DNA from: Bacteriovoracaceae bacterium
Lineage (GTDB): Bacteria > Bdellovibrionota > Bacteriovoracia > Bacteriovoracales > Bacteriovoracaceae
Direction of reading: 5' to 3'
Length of the DNA: 64,000 nucleotides
NCBI GenBank assembly: GCA_013141065.1
Contig: JABFRR010000008.1
Coordinates: 501,464 to 565,463, forward strand
In this document: positions 35,903 through 43,809 of the stretch, piece by piece
Position numbering within the stretch: the stretch's first letter is position 1
How the letters are laid out: each line of letters opens with the position of its first letter
The notes under the pieces: model-generated
The model's input: the letters and a program-made list of their open reading frames with translations, nothing else
Told to the model about the DNA's origin: nothing
Databases searched by the model: none
Made by a program: the position numbers and the translations under genes

Positions 35903-36307
35903 CTATTTTTTAGTCGAATGATTATAGCCTTTAATGATCTCTTTATTTTTAAATAAGTGAGCAATTTCTTTTGTAGCGTCTTCTTTTTGTTGACCAAGAA
36001 ATTCAACTGTTATTTTGTCAAAGCTAATCATTTTGTCAGACCAAATATTTAAATCACTAAACCATGATTTTAATATACCAATGTCTTCATTAGTTAGAGC
36101 AGCAGCATTAAGTTGATTAATTTTGTCTTCAATTTCACCTTGAAATTTACCAATAATGTTAACAATTCTTTCTCTGTTGTCAGTTTCATTAACGACAGCA
36201 TCGAGATCTTGGGCTTTAGCATTCTGGGCAATTTTCAATGAACTCTGAAGAGCGAGATCAAGCATTGCAAGATGGTTTTGAATGTCTTCAAATAATGTTG
36301 TAATCAT
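35903..36307 (-). CDS. FliT-like flagellar export chaperone candidate
   Basis: A 134-aa, all-helical protein of low complexity in family terms. It lies 14 bp after fliS in the order fliD-fliS-this gene, the position of fliT in many bacteria, and the size fits (FliT about 120-130 aa). FliT binds the filament cap FliD before export. Sequence motifs for this chaperone class are weak, so the call is mainly from context. The stop codon lies at the edge of a short palindrome (ATAGTTTAACTAT). Confidence 0.45.
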   Translation of the reverse strand: MITTLFEDIQNHLAMLDLALQSSLKIAQNAKAQDLDAVVNETDNRERIVNIIGKFQGEIEDKINQLNAAALTNEDIGILKSWFSDLNIWSDKMISFDKITVEFLGQQKEDATKEIAHLFKNKEIIKGYNHSTKK

Positions 36308-36321
36308 TTATTAATCCTTGT

Positions 36322-36735
36322 TTATTTTTTCATTTCGCCATTGTCGACAACCGGTGCATTTGCCGTTTTTAAACTTTTTATTGCTTCACTCCACCCATCA
36401 TAAAGAGTGTTTAAAACATTAAGACACCCATGAAGTGGTTCGGCATCAATTTTTATATTAGCCTGAGTACTCGAAAATAACATGTAATCGTAAAGTGAAG
36501 AAAGTTCTTTCGCTATTTCTCCACCAACTTCAAAGTCGAGACTGTTATTTAATTCAATAACAATATCTTGTAATTTCCCAATGTATTCACCTTTTTTTGC
36601 AATCTGCTTATGCTCAATAGCTTCAATAGCTTTTTTACAATTCTTAATAGCAGCTTGATAGAGCATTAATAAAATTTGTTCTTTGCTCGCAGTACTAACC
36701 GCAGTCTTTTTGTATGCACCATATCCATAACTCAT
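36322..36735 (-). CDS. fliS: Flagellin export chaperone FliS
   Basis: FliS holds flagellin monomers unfolded in the cytoplasm until export. The 137-aa protein starts with the typical tyrosine-containing SYGYGAYKKTAVSTASKEQILLMLY, followed by the helical bundle with AIEAIEHKQIAKKGEYIGK and YDYMLFSSTQANIK. It lies 19 bp after fliD in the standard order. A proper ribosome binding site (AGGAGGA) precedes the ATG. Confidence 0.95.
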   Translation of the reverse strand: MSYGYGAYKKTAVSTASKEQILLMLYQAAIKNCKKAIEAIEHKQIAKKGEYIGKLQDIVIELNNSLDFEVGGEIAKELSSLYDYMLFSSTQANIKIDAEPLHGCLNVLNTLYDGWSEAIKSLKTANAPVVDNGEMKK

Positions 36736-36754
36736 ATAATCCTCCTAAGAATCA

Positions 36755-38146
36755 TTATCCTAATTGTTGTACTGGATCCCCGCCAGATCCACCCATGGCC
36801 GCCACACCGGCACCTTGTGAGCGTATTCTGGAAATCGTCCCTTCAAGACGAGCGAACTTATCTTTTAAATTTTTTTCTTTTTCTTCAATATATTTTTGTT
36901 TTTGAGTAATTCTTCTATCAATTTGTTCAATGTTACTTTGCAACGTCTTTTTTCGACTTTGAACAAGGCCATCTGGAACGCGAAGAGCAGTTCCTACCAT
37001 TGCACTCAAGTTGTCCATAAAGCCTTCGGTTTTTCCGCCTTCTTCTGTGAATGTTCCAGTTAAAATTTGAGTGACAGTGTTATAATCTTCGGTGATTTTT
37101 GCGGCAAATTTCTTATCATCAAATTCTAATGCTCCGTTTCGGTTAAAGCTTAAGCCGAGGTCTCCTGCTCTTAAATATCCTTTATCTGTTAAGACATCTT
37201 TAAAAACAGCACTATGAATTCTCGACTCGAGAGACTGAAGCATGATGTCTCCACCAAGTGTTCTAGAAGTGTCAGTTTTTTCATCCATTGTATTTTGTTG
37301 CTTTATAAAGCTTAATACACCGTTAATTTTAGTAACTAAGTCACTTACTTTTGCTCCAACTGCTTGAACATCTTCTGAAATCTTGATGGTAAATTCTTCG
37401 CCAGGCTTGGCTTTCTTAAGATCAATCGTCACTCCGGGAATGAGGTCAGTGATTTTGTTTTCAGGGGCTTCAATTTCAAAACCGTCAAGCTTCACTTTTG
37501 CATCGTGTGCTTCTCTTTGGAATTCCAATTGAAAGTCATCCTCACCATCAACAAAGTAAAAATATGGAAAATCAACAGCAGCATCATCCCCAGTTTTATT
37601 TAAACTTAAAATTAATCTCCATGGAGTATCTGAACCGCTCCCATCATTAATTACATTTGCAGTAACCCCTAAGCTAGTGTCTTTATTTATTAATTTTGAA
37701 ATAGCAGAAAGAGAAGAATTATCAGAGTCGACATAGATATCTTTGGTTTCTCCATTAGGCAGTGAATATTGAATAAATCCAACCCCCACATAGCTTTCAT
37801 CTTTATCCGCAAAACCAGAGGACATTGCTGATGATTTTTGCGCTAGCGCCATAACTTCCACTTGATAAGCTCCGGGCACAGCTCGATTTTTATCAATAGC
37901 GACTCCAACGATATCATCATTGGTATCTACTTTTAATTCTCGCAATGATCTTGCGCTGGCATTAAGGGTCAGGTTTCCACGTACGTCTTCTACTAATTTA
38001 ACCAATTGATCTACAAGCGTTTTTTTCTCTTGGATTTTGCTTTTTTGTTTTTCCATATTTTGCACAGGAATTTGCTCAGCAGAAATGATCTGCTTAACAA
38101 TATCCTTTGGAAGGCCGGTATTAATTGAACCAAACGAAATACTCAA
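36755..38146 (-). CDS. fliD: Flagellar filament cap protein FliD
   Basis: FliD caps the filament and folds exported flagellin into place. The N-terminus SISFGSINTGLPKDIVKQII followed by a coiled coil, and the C-terminal coiled coil (LQSNIEQIDRRITQKQKYIEEKEKNLKDKFARLE) ending in a glycine-rich tail, are typical. A longer frame with ATG at 38194 exists. However, the TTG at 38144-38146 follows AGGAGGA at close spacing and begins exactly at the conserved SISFGS, so it is the more likely start and gives 463 aa. Confidence 0.92.
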   Translation of the reverse strand: MSISFGSINTGLPKDIVKQIISAEQIPVQNMEKQKSKIQEKKTLVDQLVKLVEDVRGNLTLNASARSLRELKVDTNDDIVGVAIDKNRAVPGAYQVEVMALAQKSSAMSSGFADKDESYVGVGFIQYSLPNGETKDIYVDSDNSSLSAISKLINKDTSLGVTANVINDGSGSDTPWRLILSLNKTGDDAAVDFPYFYFVDGEDDFQLEFQREAHDAKVKLDGFEIEAPENKITDLIPGVTIDLKKAKPGEEFTIKISEDVQAVGAKVSDLVTKINGVLSFIKQQNTMDEKTDTSRTLGGDIMLQSLESRIHSAVFKDVLTDKGYLRAGDLGLSFNRNGALEFDDKKFAAKITEDYNTVTQILTGTFTEEGGKTEGFMDNLSAMVGTALRVPDGLVQSRKKTLQSNIEQIDRRITQKQKYIEEKEKNLKDKFARLEGTISRIRSQGAGVAAMGGSGGDPVQQLG

Positions 38147-38416
38147 AAAATCCTCCTGATTTTGAGAGGTCGCTAGAGACTTTAATCTTAACATATTCGA
38201 TAGGACCAGGATTGAATTAGGCAGCTTTTGCTTCTGAAGTGTTTTTTTTAAAAAAAGTGATTTAAAGTTGAGTGAGGGGAGTCAGTATTAATTCCTGTGA
38301 TTTTTAGTAAGGATAGCCTAAAATAAAAAAGACCAGGATGGGGCCTGGTCTTTAAATCTAGGATAAGTAAGAAGCTCAAGTATGGGATGAACTTCTTACT
38401 TAATTAATCGGTTATT
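38147..38416. other. Divergent intergenic region with two hairpins
   Basis: The gap between fliD and the membrane protein gene has no ORF I can support. It holds AAAGACCAGG/CCTGGTCTTT (38328-38353), with a T run only on the minus strand. It also holds a perfect 11-bp stem TAAGTAAGAAG/CTTCTTACTTA (38364-38402) just before the membrane protein start. I see no clear sigma-28 or sigma-54 site for fliD. Confidence 0.6.
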
Positions 38417-39919
38417 ATGGATAATACTTTAGCAAATGGTTCAAACATCTTTAAATTAAAGTGGAAATTCTTTACTTTTCGATTAGTTAGCTACTTTTCA
38501 TTCTTGTTATTGCCAGTGTATTTTCAAAAAGGCTTGAATTTAAACCCACTTTTAACAGCCATGTTAATGACTTCTTATATTCTTTTCACCATTAGCCAAT
38601 GGTTCTTACTTGGCAAAGAAATTGATCATCGTTTAAAAATTTATTTCAGAGTTAATTCCTCAATTGATCGTGTCGTTTATAGATTGTTTTTAGGAATGTT
38701 TTTTTTCATTTTGCTTTTTAATCTACTCAGTTTTTTAGATTCTAAATGGATTTATAATTCGTACTGGATTACATGGGTACTGCTTGGATTGTTTTATTCT
38801 TGGCCGACAAGAGGAAAAATAATTCAGGAATCAGTCTCTTCAAATTTTGGTGAATTTAAGTTTTTAGATCGTTTTGAAAAAACACTCGTCTTTTTAATTG
38901 TACTCATGTTCATTTTTTCAGTACCAGAATTTCCACCACAGGCAAATGTTGATTTATTAAAATTATATTTTGATCCACTTGAAAAAATTGGTAATCCTTT
39001 TTGGAATTTTTTAGTTGTTAATTATTACCCCTTTAAGGCCTATCCAGATCTGTTCCGGCTTGCATGGAGTCTGCATTTTTACATTGTGGGAATAGGGCTT
39101 TTTCTTCTAGTCTTTTATGCACTATTGAGATTTTTTGTAACAAGACGGCTTTCTTTATTGGGAGTTTTTGCCCTGATTTCATCATGGTCTTTCAGCAAGA
39201 TTTTGGTTCAAAATGTCGAATTTTCATTTTTAACAACTTATTCTTTAGTTTGGGTTTGGACTTTACTCTGGGTGACTAAAAGCTCGACCTACAGAGCCGG
39301 CTTATTCCTGGGTATGGTGAGCTATTGGGGTGCTTTGATAAGTCAAAATTTTGCTATTTTAGTTTTCTTCCAAATAGGACTTCTTCATTTTATTTTTTTA
39401 AAAGACAGAACTAGTTGGTATAAAAGACAAATTTTACGATACGCTTTATTTGGAACCATACTTACGCTAGTACATTTATTTATGAATTTAGATCTTTTGG
39501 ACTCGTTTCATAAAATTGATTTTGTATTCTTTAAGAATTTAGTAAAAGAAGTAGACCGCAAGGGTTTTTTTGTTCTAGCTCTGTTTGGATTAATTGTAGT
39601 TATCGCTAAAACTTATTTTACCAAAAGAGCATTTTTAAAAGAATTTCAAATTGATAAACACAGTCTAAACATTGTACTTATTTCATATTCGATGTTTGTA
39701 ATTTTTTCAATTTTTTGGGATCATTCACTAACTAACGGCTTTGGAACGATGTGGGGTTTGGCCTTCTTAAGCTTAATTCCGCTTGAATTAATTTTTCAAT
39801 CAATTGCACGACTTAGGTCACGACGTAACATGATTTATGTGGTTTATATCCTCATTTGCTTACTCGACTCTCACTTTGAAGGAAGAGTGAAGTTATTCAT
39901 AAAAATATTTAACAGTTAA
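38417..39919 (+). CDS. Polytopic membrane protein of unknown function
   Basis: A 500-aa protein with about eleven to thirteen hydrophobic helices and short loops rich in aromatic residues. The size and layout recall GT-C type glycosyltransferases or lipid-linked sugar transporters, but I see no diagnostic DxD-type motif in the first loop, so no function is assigned. The ATG has no Shine-Dalgarno sequence and lies 15 bp after an 11-bp stem-loop. Its base composition resembles its neighbours. It ends 77 bp before a small gene broken by an insertion sequence. Confidence 0.7.
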   Translation: MDNTLANGSNIFKLKWKFFTFRLVSYFSFLLLPVYFQKGLNLNPLLTAMLMTSYILFTISQWFLLGKEIDHRLKIYFRVNSSIDRVVYRLFLGMFFFILLFNLLSFLDSKWIYNSYWITWVLLGLFYSWPTRGKIIQESVSSNFGEFKFLDRFEKTLVFLIVLMFIFSVPEFPPQANVDLLKLYFDPLEKIGNPFWNFLVVNYYPFKAYPDLFRLAWSLHFYIVGIGLFLLVFYALLRFFVTRRLSLLGVFALISSWSFSKILVQNVEFSFLTTYSLVWVWTLLWVTKSSTYRAGLFLGMVSYWGALISQNFAILVFFQIGLLHFIFLKDRTSWYKRQILRYALFGTILTLVHLFMNLDLLDSFHKIDFVFFKNLVKEVDRKGFFVLALFGLIVVIAKTYFTKRAFLKEFQIDKHSLNIVLISYSMFVIFSIFWDHSLTNGFGTMWGLAFLSLIPLELIFQSIARLRSRRNMIYVVYILICLLDSHFEGRVKLFIKIFNS

Positions 39920-40090
39920 CTAACACATCTTTTTTAGAGTTATGATAGAATATTTCTAGGTGAAAACAATGAGGTATTTGCCAGCATTGGAGTCGTATGT
40001 TTAGTACAGGATTGACTAAAGGTATTTATGACAGTTTCCTTCGCTCTTACCATCTGAACAAGTCTGAGTTACAAAATGCTCCATTTATTA

Positions 40091-40106
40091 GACCTCTTTC
40101 ATAACC
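40091..40106 (+). repeat. Left terminal inverted repeat of the IS
   Basis: GACCTCTTTCATAACC, identical in inverse to the right end. Confidence 0.92.
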
Positions 40107-40194
40107 TTCAAATGTAAGGCCATTTAAGATTTTTTTTGTTGGCCATTCAGTAAAATTATGGCCAACTGTCAAAGTTAATAACTGAGGCAGATTT

Positions 40195-41057
40195 ATGAGT
40201 ATTCGCTGGACTACTGTACAAAAATATTGTGAAGATAAATTTTTACGTTTAACTGGAGTGAGGCCATTTGTTTTTGAAGAAATGGTTCAAGTAATCCAAG
40301 ATTTTGAAAATAAAAAATTTATTGCAGGTGGAAGGCCACCAAAATTAATTATTGAAGACCAGATTCTATTAATGCTTCAATATTATCGTGAATACTGTAC
40401 TTTGTTTTCAGTAGCATCAAGTTATAATGTTAGTGAAACTACAGCTTGGAGAATGGTTGTAAAAAATGAAAAAATCTTAATAAAGTCAGGCCAATTTACT
40501 TTGCCTGGTAAGAAAGAATGCCTGAGTGAAAACCATGACCATTTTTTAATAGATGTAACAGAATCCCCAATAGAACGTCCAAAAAAAAGAAATCAGGTAG
40601 AGTTAAGAACATTCAAAAGGATTTTTACTCGGGAAAGAAGAAAAAACACACGATAAAAACCCAAGTAGTTTACTGCCCTGGTACCAAGCAAATTATTTCA
40701 ATCGCTCAAGACACTGGAAAGGTTCATGATTTTAGAATTTTCAAAGAAAGTGAAACTTGTTTTCTACCGAAAACCAGAGTCTCAGTTGATTCAGGTTACC
40801 AGGGAATCGTAAGGTTACATAGCAATAGCCTATTGCCTAAGAAGAGAAATAAAAAAAATCCACTTACAGAAGAAGATAGAAGAATCAACAGAGAAATATC
40901 TTCGGAGCGTGTTGAGATAGAAAATGTATTTGGCGAAATGAAAAGATTCAGGATTATTGCAGAAAAATATCGAAATCGACGAAAAAGATTTGGAATAAGA
41001 TTTACAATTATTGCCTCGATTTTTAACAAACATCAGAAGGTAAAAACAGGGTTATGA
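40195..41057 (+). CDS. IS5-family DDE transposase made by -1 frameshifting
   Basis: The first frame (40195-40656, 153 aa) has a helix-turn-helix segment (FSVASSYNVSETTAWRMV) and the first catalytic aspartate in FLIDVTESPIERP. A run of eight A (40581-40588) directly after ERP allows a -1 slip into the second frame. That frame carries YSGKKKKHTIKTQVV, the second aspartate in SVDSGYQG and the glutamate in VEIENVFGEMKRFR, ending at 41057. A frameshift at an A-run is the known expression mode of this group. The joined protein is about 287 aa. Confidence 0.88.
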
Positions 41058-41065
41058 AAGAGGTC
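41050..41065 (-). repeat. Right terminal inverted repeat of the IS
   Basis: GGTTATGAAAGAGGTC on the plus strand, the exact inverse of the left end. The transposase stop codon lies within it. Confidence 0.92.
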
Positions 41066-41201
41066 TATTTTCGTCGATCCGGCCACTGGCCAAGTAAAGC
41101 TTCTTACAAGTTTGATGAGTTCCAGAGAAATTGGCAGTGAGATTTTTGCTGTTTCTGTTGCCAACGGCGGTGACGTGGAAGTTCTTTCGACCGAGAATTA
41201 A

Positions 41202-41589
41202 TTCTCAGTCGAGAGATCTTAGATGAGAAAATTCATCTTTAATTATCAGAGACATATTTAATGTCCTCGCCGCTTTTCACCTAGAAATTATCGTTCTTAC
41301 AAGCTCTATCAGCTAATAATACCCGAGTGACAATTTTTTGACCTTTTGTGAATAACTACGGTGTTTCGAACAAAAAATATAGAAACTCATTTACTCTAAA
41401 AAATAAGTGTGTGGATATCGAACCTAACTATCTAAAATAATGATCTAGAATATTGATCTTAATCAAACACTAAAAAAGCTTAAAAAGTAAAAATGTGGAT
41501 AACTTTCACTTTTTTGTTGATAAAATACTCAAGTCAACTAAATTAAGATAAAAATTGTAAGGAATTTACATGACACATAGAGACTTTTT
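41202..41589. other. AT-rich intergenic region with DnaA-box-like sites
   Basis: No ORF longer than a few codons is convincing here. Four same-orientation sequences resemble the DnaA box TGTGNATAA: TGTGAATAA (41347-41355, exact), TGTGGATAT (41410-41418, one mismatch), TGTGGATAA (41494-41502, exact) and TGTTGATAA (41515-41523, one mismatch). A weak hairpin (AGATGA/TCATCT, 41221-41238) could end transcription from the left. A 7-codon leader ORF (41570-41593) with AAGGA upstream overlaps the next gene's start as ATGA. Confidence 0.5.
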
Positions 41590-42357
41590 ATGAAAAACCT
41601 GCAGTCTAAAGTTATTCTTGAGTTGACATTAAAAATGAAATTAATTTTTGGTATTGAGTCCACTCAGGCGCTCGAGGTCAATCGCAAAGAAGATTACTCA
41701 CCAGTTACTGAAATTGATCTTTTTGTCTCAAACTTAATTAAGAGTGAACTTTTAAAAATTGATAAGTACAAAAACTATCATTTTTTCAGCGAAGAAGACT
41801 ATGGCGAACTTCTCTATCCGGCCGCAATCTTAGATCCGATAGATGGCACTAGAGAGCTGGTTAATGGAATTCCTGAGTGTGCTGTTTCACTCGGATTAAT
41901 GAACTCAACTAGCCTCTTAGATCCAGAAAATTTTGGATGGATATTTAATCCATTTACTGGATTTAGTATTGATAGCTCACTTCCTAGTTTGCGGCCTAAG
42001 TTTGTTTTGAAGAAGAAAATTTTAGGAATGGTTTCACGTTCTGAATATGAAAAAGGATATTTTGATAAGTTTATAACAAACGAGTCTGCCGTTGAAATAA
42101 CTCCAAGAGGCAGCATTGCTTTTAAATTGGGATTACTTGCAGCGGGTGGTTGTGATTTTGTTTTAAGTCTCAGCCCTAAGAATATTTGGGATATAGCGGC
42201 TGGAACCATTTTATGCCAAAAACGTGATATTTTTTTATACCAAAATGGCCAAATCATTACTGATTTAACAAATGTTCGAATAGATGGAGTATTGATTTGG
42301 GCTCCAGCTGGTTTAGCTGAAGATTTGTGGAAAAAATTCAAAAAAGAAAAAAATTAA
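41590..42357 (+). CDS. Inositol monophosphatase-family phosphatase
   Basis: A 255-aa Mg-dependent phosphatase. The metal ligands appear in FFSEEDYGE (about 62-70), DPIDGTRELVNG (82-93) and the C-terminal NIWDIAAGTILCQ. The substrate segment GSIAFKLGLLAAGGCDFVLSL is also typical. Members act on inositol phosphates, 3'-phosphoadenosine 5'-phosphate (CysQ) or sugar phosphates, and the sequence alone does not decide. The gene's ATG has no good ribosome binding site of its own, and a 7-codon leader ORF with AAGGA overlaps it (ATGA), so translation may be coupled. Confidence 0.82.
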   Translation: MKNLQSKVILELTLKMKLIFGIESTQALEVNRKEDYSPVTEIDLFVSNLIKSELLKIDKYKNYHFFSEEDYGELLYPAAILDPIDGTRELVNGIPECAVSLGLMNSTSLLDPENFGWIFNPFTGFSIDSSLPSLRPKFVLKKKILGMVSRSEYEKGYFDKFITNESAVEITPRGSIAFKLGLLAAGGCDFVLSLSPKNIWDIAAGTILCQKRDIFLYQNGQIITDLTNVRIDGVLIWAPAGLAEDLWKKFKKEKN

Positions 42358-42382
42358 ACCCAAAGTCTATGATCTATTTAAT

Positions 42383-42428
42383 TACCTCCAAGAGTTGTTT
42401 AATTAATAATCTCTAATCATCTGGAGGT
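42383..42428 (+). promoter_or_regulatory. Hairpin that can hide the ribosome binding site of the next gene
   Basis: ACCTCCA (42383-42389) can pair with TGGAGGT (42422-42428), with inner AGAG/CTCT pairs. The right arm contains the GGAGG ribosome binding site of the ATPase gene, and TTTT follows, so it could act as a translational switch or as a terminator for the phosphatase gene. Confidence 0.45.
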
Positions 42429-42432
42429 TTTT

Positions 42433-43389
42433 ATATCACTCTTTAATTACTCAAAGTTTCTCAATATTAAATCCCCAATATTAATTACTGGTCCAACTGG
42501 ATCTGGAAAGTCATATCTTGCTTCACAAATATATGCAGAATCTCACATAAATAAATTTAAGTTTATGACAATGCATTTAGCGAGCTTAAAAGAAGAACTT
42601 TTAGAAAGTGAATTTTTCGGTCACAAAAAAGGATCATTTAGTGGTGCCTTAGAAAATCGTAACGGCTATTTGGCTGAAGTGGGTGAAGGCACTTTGTTTT
42701 TAGATGAGATTGGTGAGCTCTCACTTGAGTCCCAAAAAAAATTACTTTATCTGTTAGAAGAAAAACTATTTACCCCGGTCGGGTCTCATTTACCTATTCC
42801 ATTTAAGGGGCGAATTATTATGGCCACCAATCGAAATCTAAGTGAAATGGTAGCCGAAAAGAAATTTCGAGAAGATCTTTTTTCTCGAATTAGTACATTC
42901 CATATTAGGATGCCGTTGCTTAGTGACGATAAACAAAATTTAAAGCGTTTAATTGACGAAATATTTCAAAAATTAAAAATCGAACATCTTCAGCCCTATG
43001 CTCACCTGTCTCAGGAGTCGTATGAATATTTGATGAATAATAAGTGGAGGAGTAACATACGAGAACTTAAAAAAAGCCTAGAATATGCCCTGTTAATGTC
43101 TGAAAAAAATCAAATTCAAATTAAGGACTTTCCTGGTATCGAGCCACAGATTGCCAATCAAAACTTTCAAGTTGATGAATTTTTGTTGTCACTTCCAGAT
43201 GATTTTAACGAGAGTTTAGAGCAATTTGAAAGAATGTATCTAAATAGTAGATTTCTAAAATTTAACGGCAAGGTGAATGAGACAGCAAGGCTTTTGGGAG
43301 TGAGTAAAACTACACTTATTCAAAAAGCAAAAAAATATCAAATAAACACCCTGAAAATGAGGTCAGATGCCTCTCAAATAGCTGCGTAA
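42433..43389 (+). CDS. Sigma-54-activator-type AAA+ ATPase without regulatory domain
   Basis: From 42433 the frame encodes 318 aa: Walker A GPTGSGKS (residues 20-27), a GAFTGA-loop variant GSFSGA (67-72), Walker B GTLFLDEIGEL, the sensor region and a C-terminal Fis-like helix-turn-helix (NETARLLGVSKTTLIQKAKKY). No receiver or sensor domain precedes the ATPase. The first ATG in frame (42565) lies inside the AAA+ domain after Walker A and cannot be the true start. The only site well spaced from GGAGG (42423-42427) is an ATA codon at 42433, so initiation is non-standard or a base has changed. It should activate RNA polymerase with sigma-54. Confidence 0.8.
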   Translation: MSLFNYSKFLNIKSPILITGPTGSGKSYLASQIYAESHINKFKFMTMHLASLKEELLESEFFGHKKGSFSGALENRNGYLAEVGEGTLFLDEIGELSLESQKKLLYLLEEKLFTPVGSHLPIPFKGRIIMATNRNLSEMVAEKKFREDLFSRISTFHIRMPLLSDDKQNLKRLIDEIFQKLKIEHLQPYAHLSQESYEYLMNNKWRSNIRELKKSLEYALLMSEKNQIQIKDFPGIEPQIANQNFQVDEFLLSLPDDFNESLEQFERMYLNSRFLKFNGKVNETARLLGVSKTTLIQKAKKYQINTLKMRSDASQIAA

Positions 43390-43473
43390 AAACTTCACTA
43401 CATAAAGACTCCAATTGACAATTGTCTGATTTTAGAGCAAAAAGCAGTCAATTGAACAATTAGGAGAGAGTTT

Positions 43474-43806
43474 ATGAGAAAAACGATGATTGCGATAAGC
43501 GGTTTTATGATATCATTACAGCTCTTAGCTTCAGGGTCTGTTCTGATTAATGGTAAAGAAATAAAATCTCATGATCACCTCCATACTGTCCTCGCAAAAC
43601 AACTCAATTTTCCCAAGTTGTACGGTAAAAACCTTGATGCTCTATATGACGTTTTAAGTAATGATTACTCAGGACAAACAGTTATAAAAATTAAGCACTT
43701 AAATTTTTTAAAAGCACGTCTTGGTGCCGACTACACAGAGGCATTAATTCAAGCGATTATGGATGCATCTGAAGACAATCCTAAAATTATTTTGGTTCTC
43801 GAGTAA
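43474..43806 (+). CDS. Barstar-like protein with a signal peptide
   Basis: The 110-aa protein has a likely Sec signal peptide (MRKTMIAISGFMISLQLLASG) followed by a barstar-family domain. That domain shows INGKEIKSHDHLHTVLAKQLNFPKLYGKNLDALYDVLS, the helix-loop region by which barstar inhibits barnase-type ribonucleases, and a C-terminal KIILVLE strand. Known barstars are cytoplasmic, so export to the periplasm would be unusual. No barnase-like gene is nearby. GGAGAGAG precedes the ATG. The next gene (rlmE-like) starts 3 bp later. Confidence 0.82.
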   Translation: MRKTMIAISGFMISLQLLASGSVLINGKEIKSHDHLHTVLAKQLNFPKLYGKNLDALYDVLSNDYSGQTVIKIKHLNFLKARLGADYTEALIQAIMDASEDNPKIILVLE

Positions 43807-43809
43807 GCA

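Larger units (their letters stand above)
40091..41065 (+). mobile_element. IS5-family (IS427-like) insertion sequence, 975 bp
   Basis: The element is bounded by 16-bp perfect inverted repeats GACCTCTTTCATAACC, flanked by a TA duplication (40089-40090 and 41066-41067), the target duplication usual for the IS427 group. It carries one transposase gene in two overlapping frames. Both ends and the transposase look complete, so it may be active. Its insertion split a small gene. Confidence 0.93.
39997..41201 (+). pseudogene. 75-aa gene interrupted by an insertion sequence
   Basis: An ATG at 39997 with GGAG upstream opens a frame up to the insertion point at 40090. Removing the element (40091-41065) and one copy of the TA duplication joins it in frame to 41068-41201, ending in TAA. 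The restored 75-aa protein reads ...NAPF-IIFVDPATGQVK... across the junction and ends SVANGGDVEVLSTEN. The clean join, and slightly higher GC than nearby noncoding DNA, argue that this was a real gene. I do not recognise the family. A dyad (TCGAC-GAGAAT/ATTCTC-GTCGA) spans the stop codon. Confidence 0.65.

Noticed and set aside
36676-36909. Plus-strand ORFs over the fliS/fliD junction
   Set aside because: They lie antisense to fliS and fliD, which are clearly real on the minus strand.
41202-41589. Chromosome replication origin
   Set aside because: DnaA-box-like sites exist, but neither dnaA, dnaN nor other usual origin genes are nearby. Kept only as a finding about DnaA sites.
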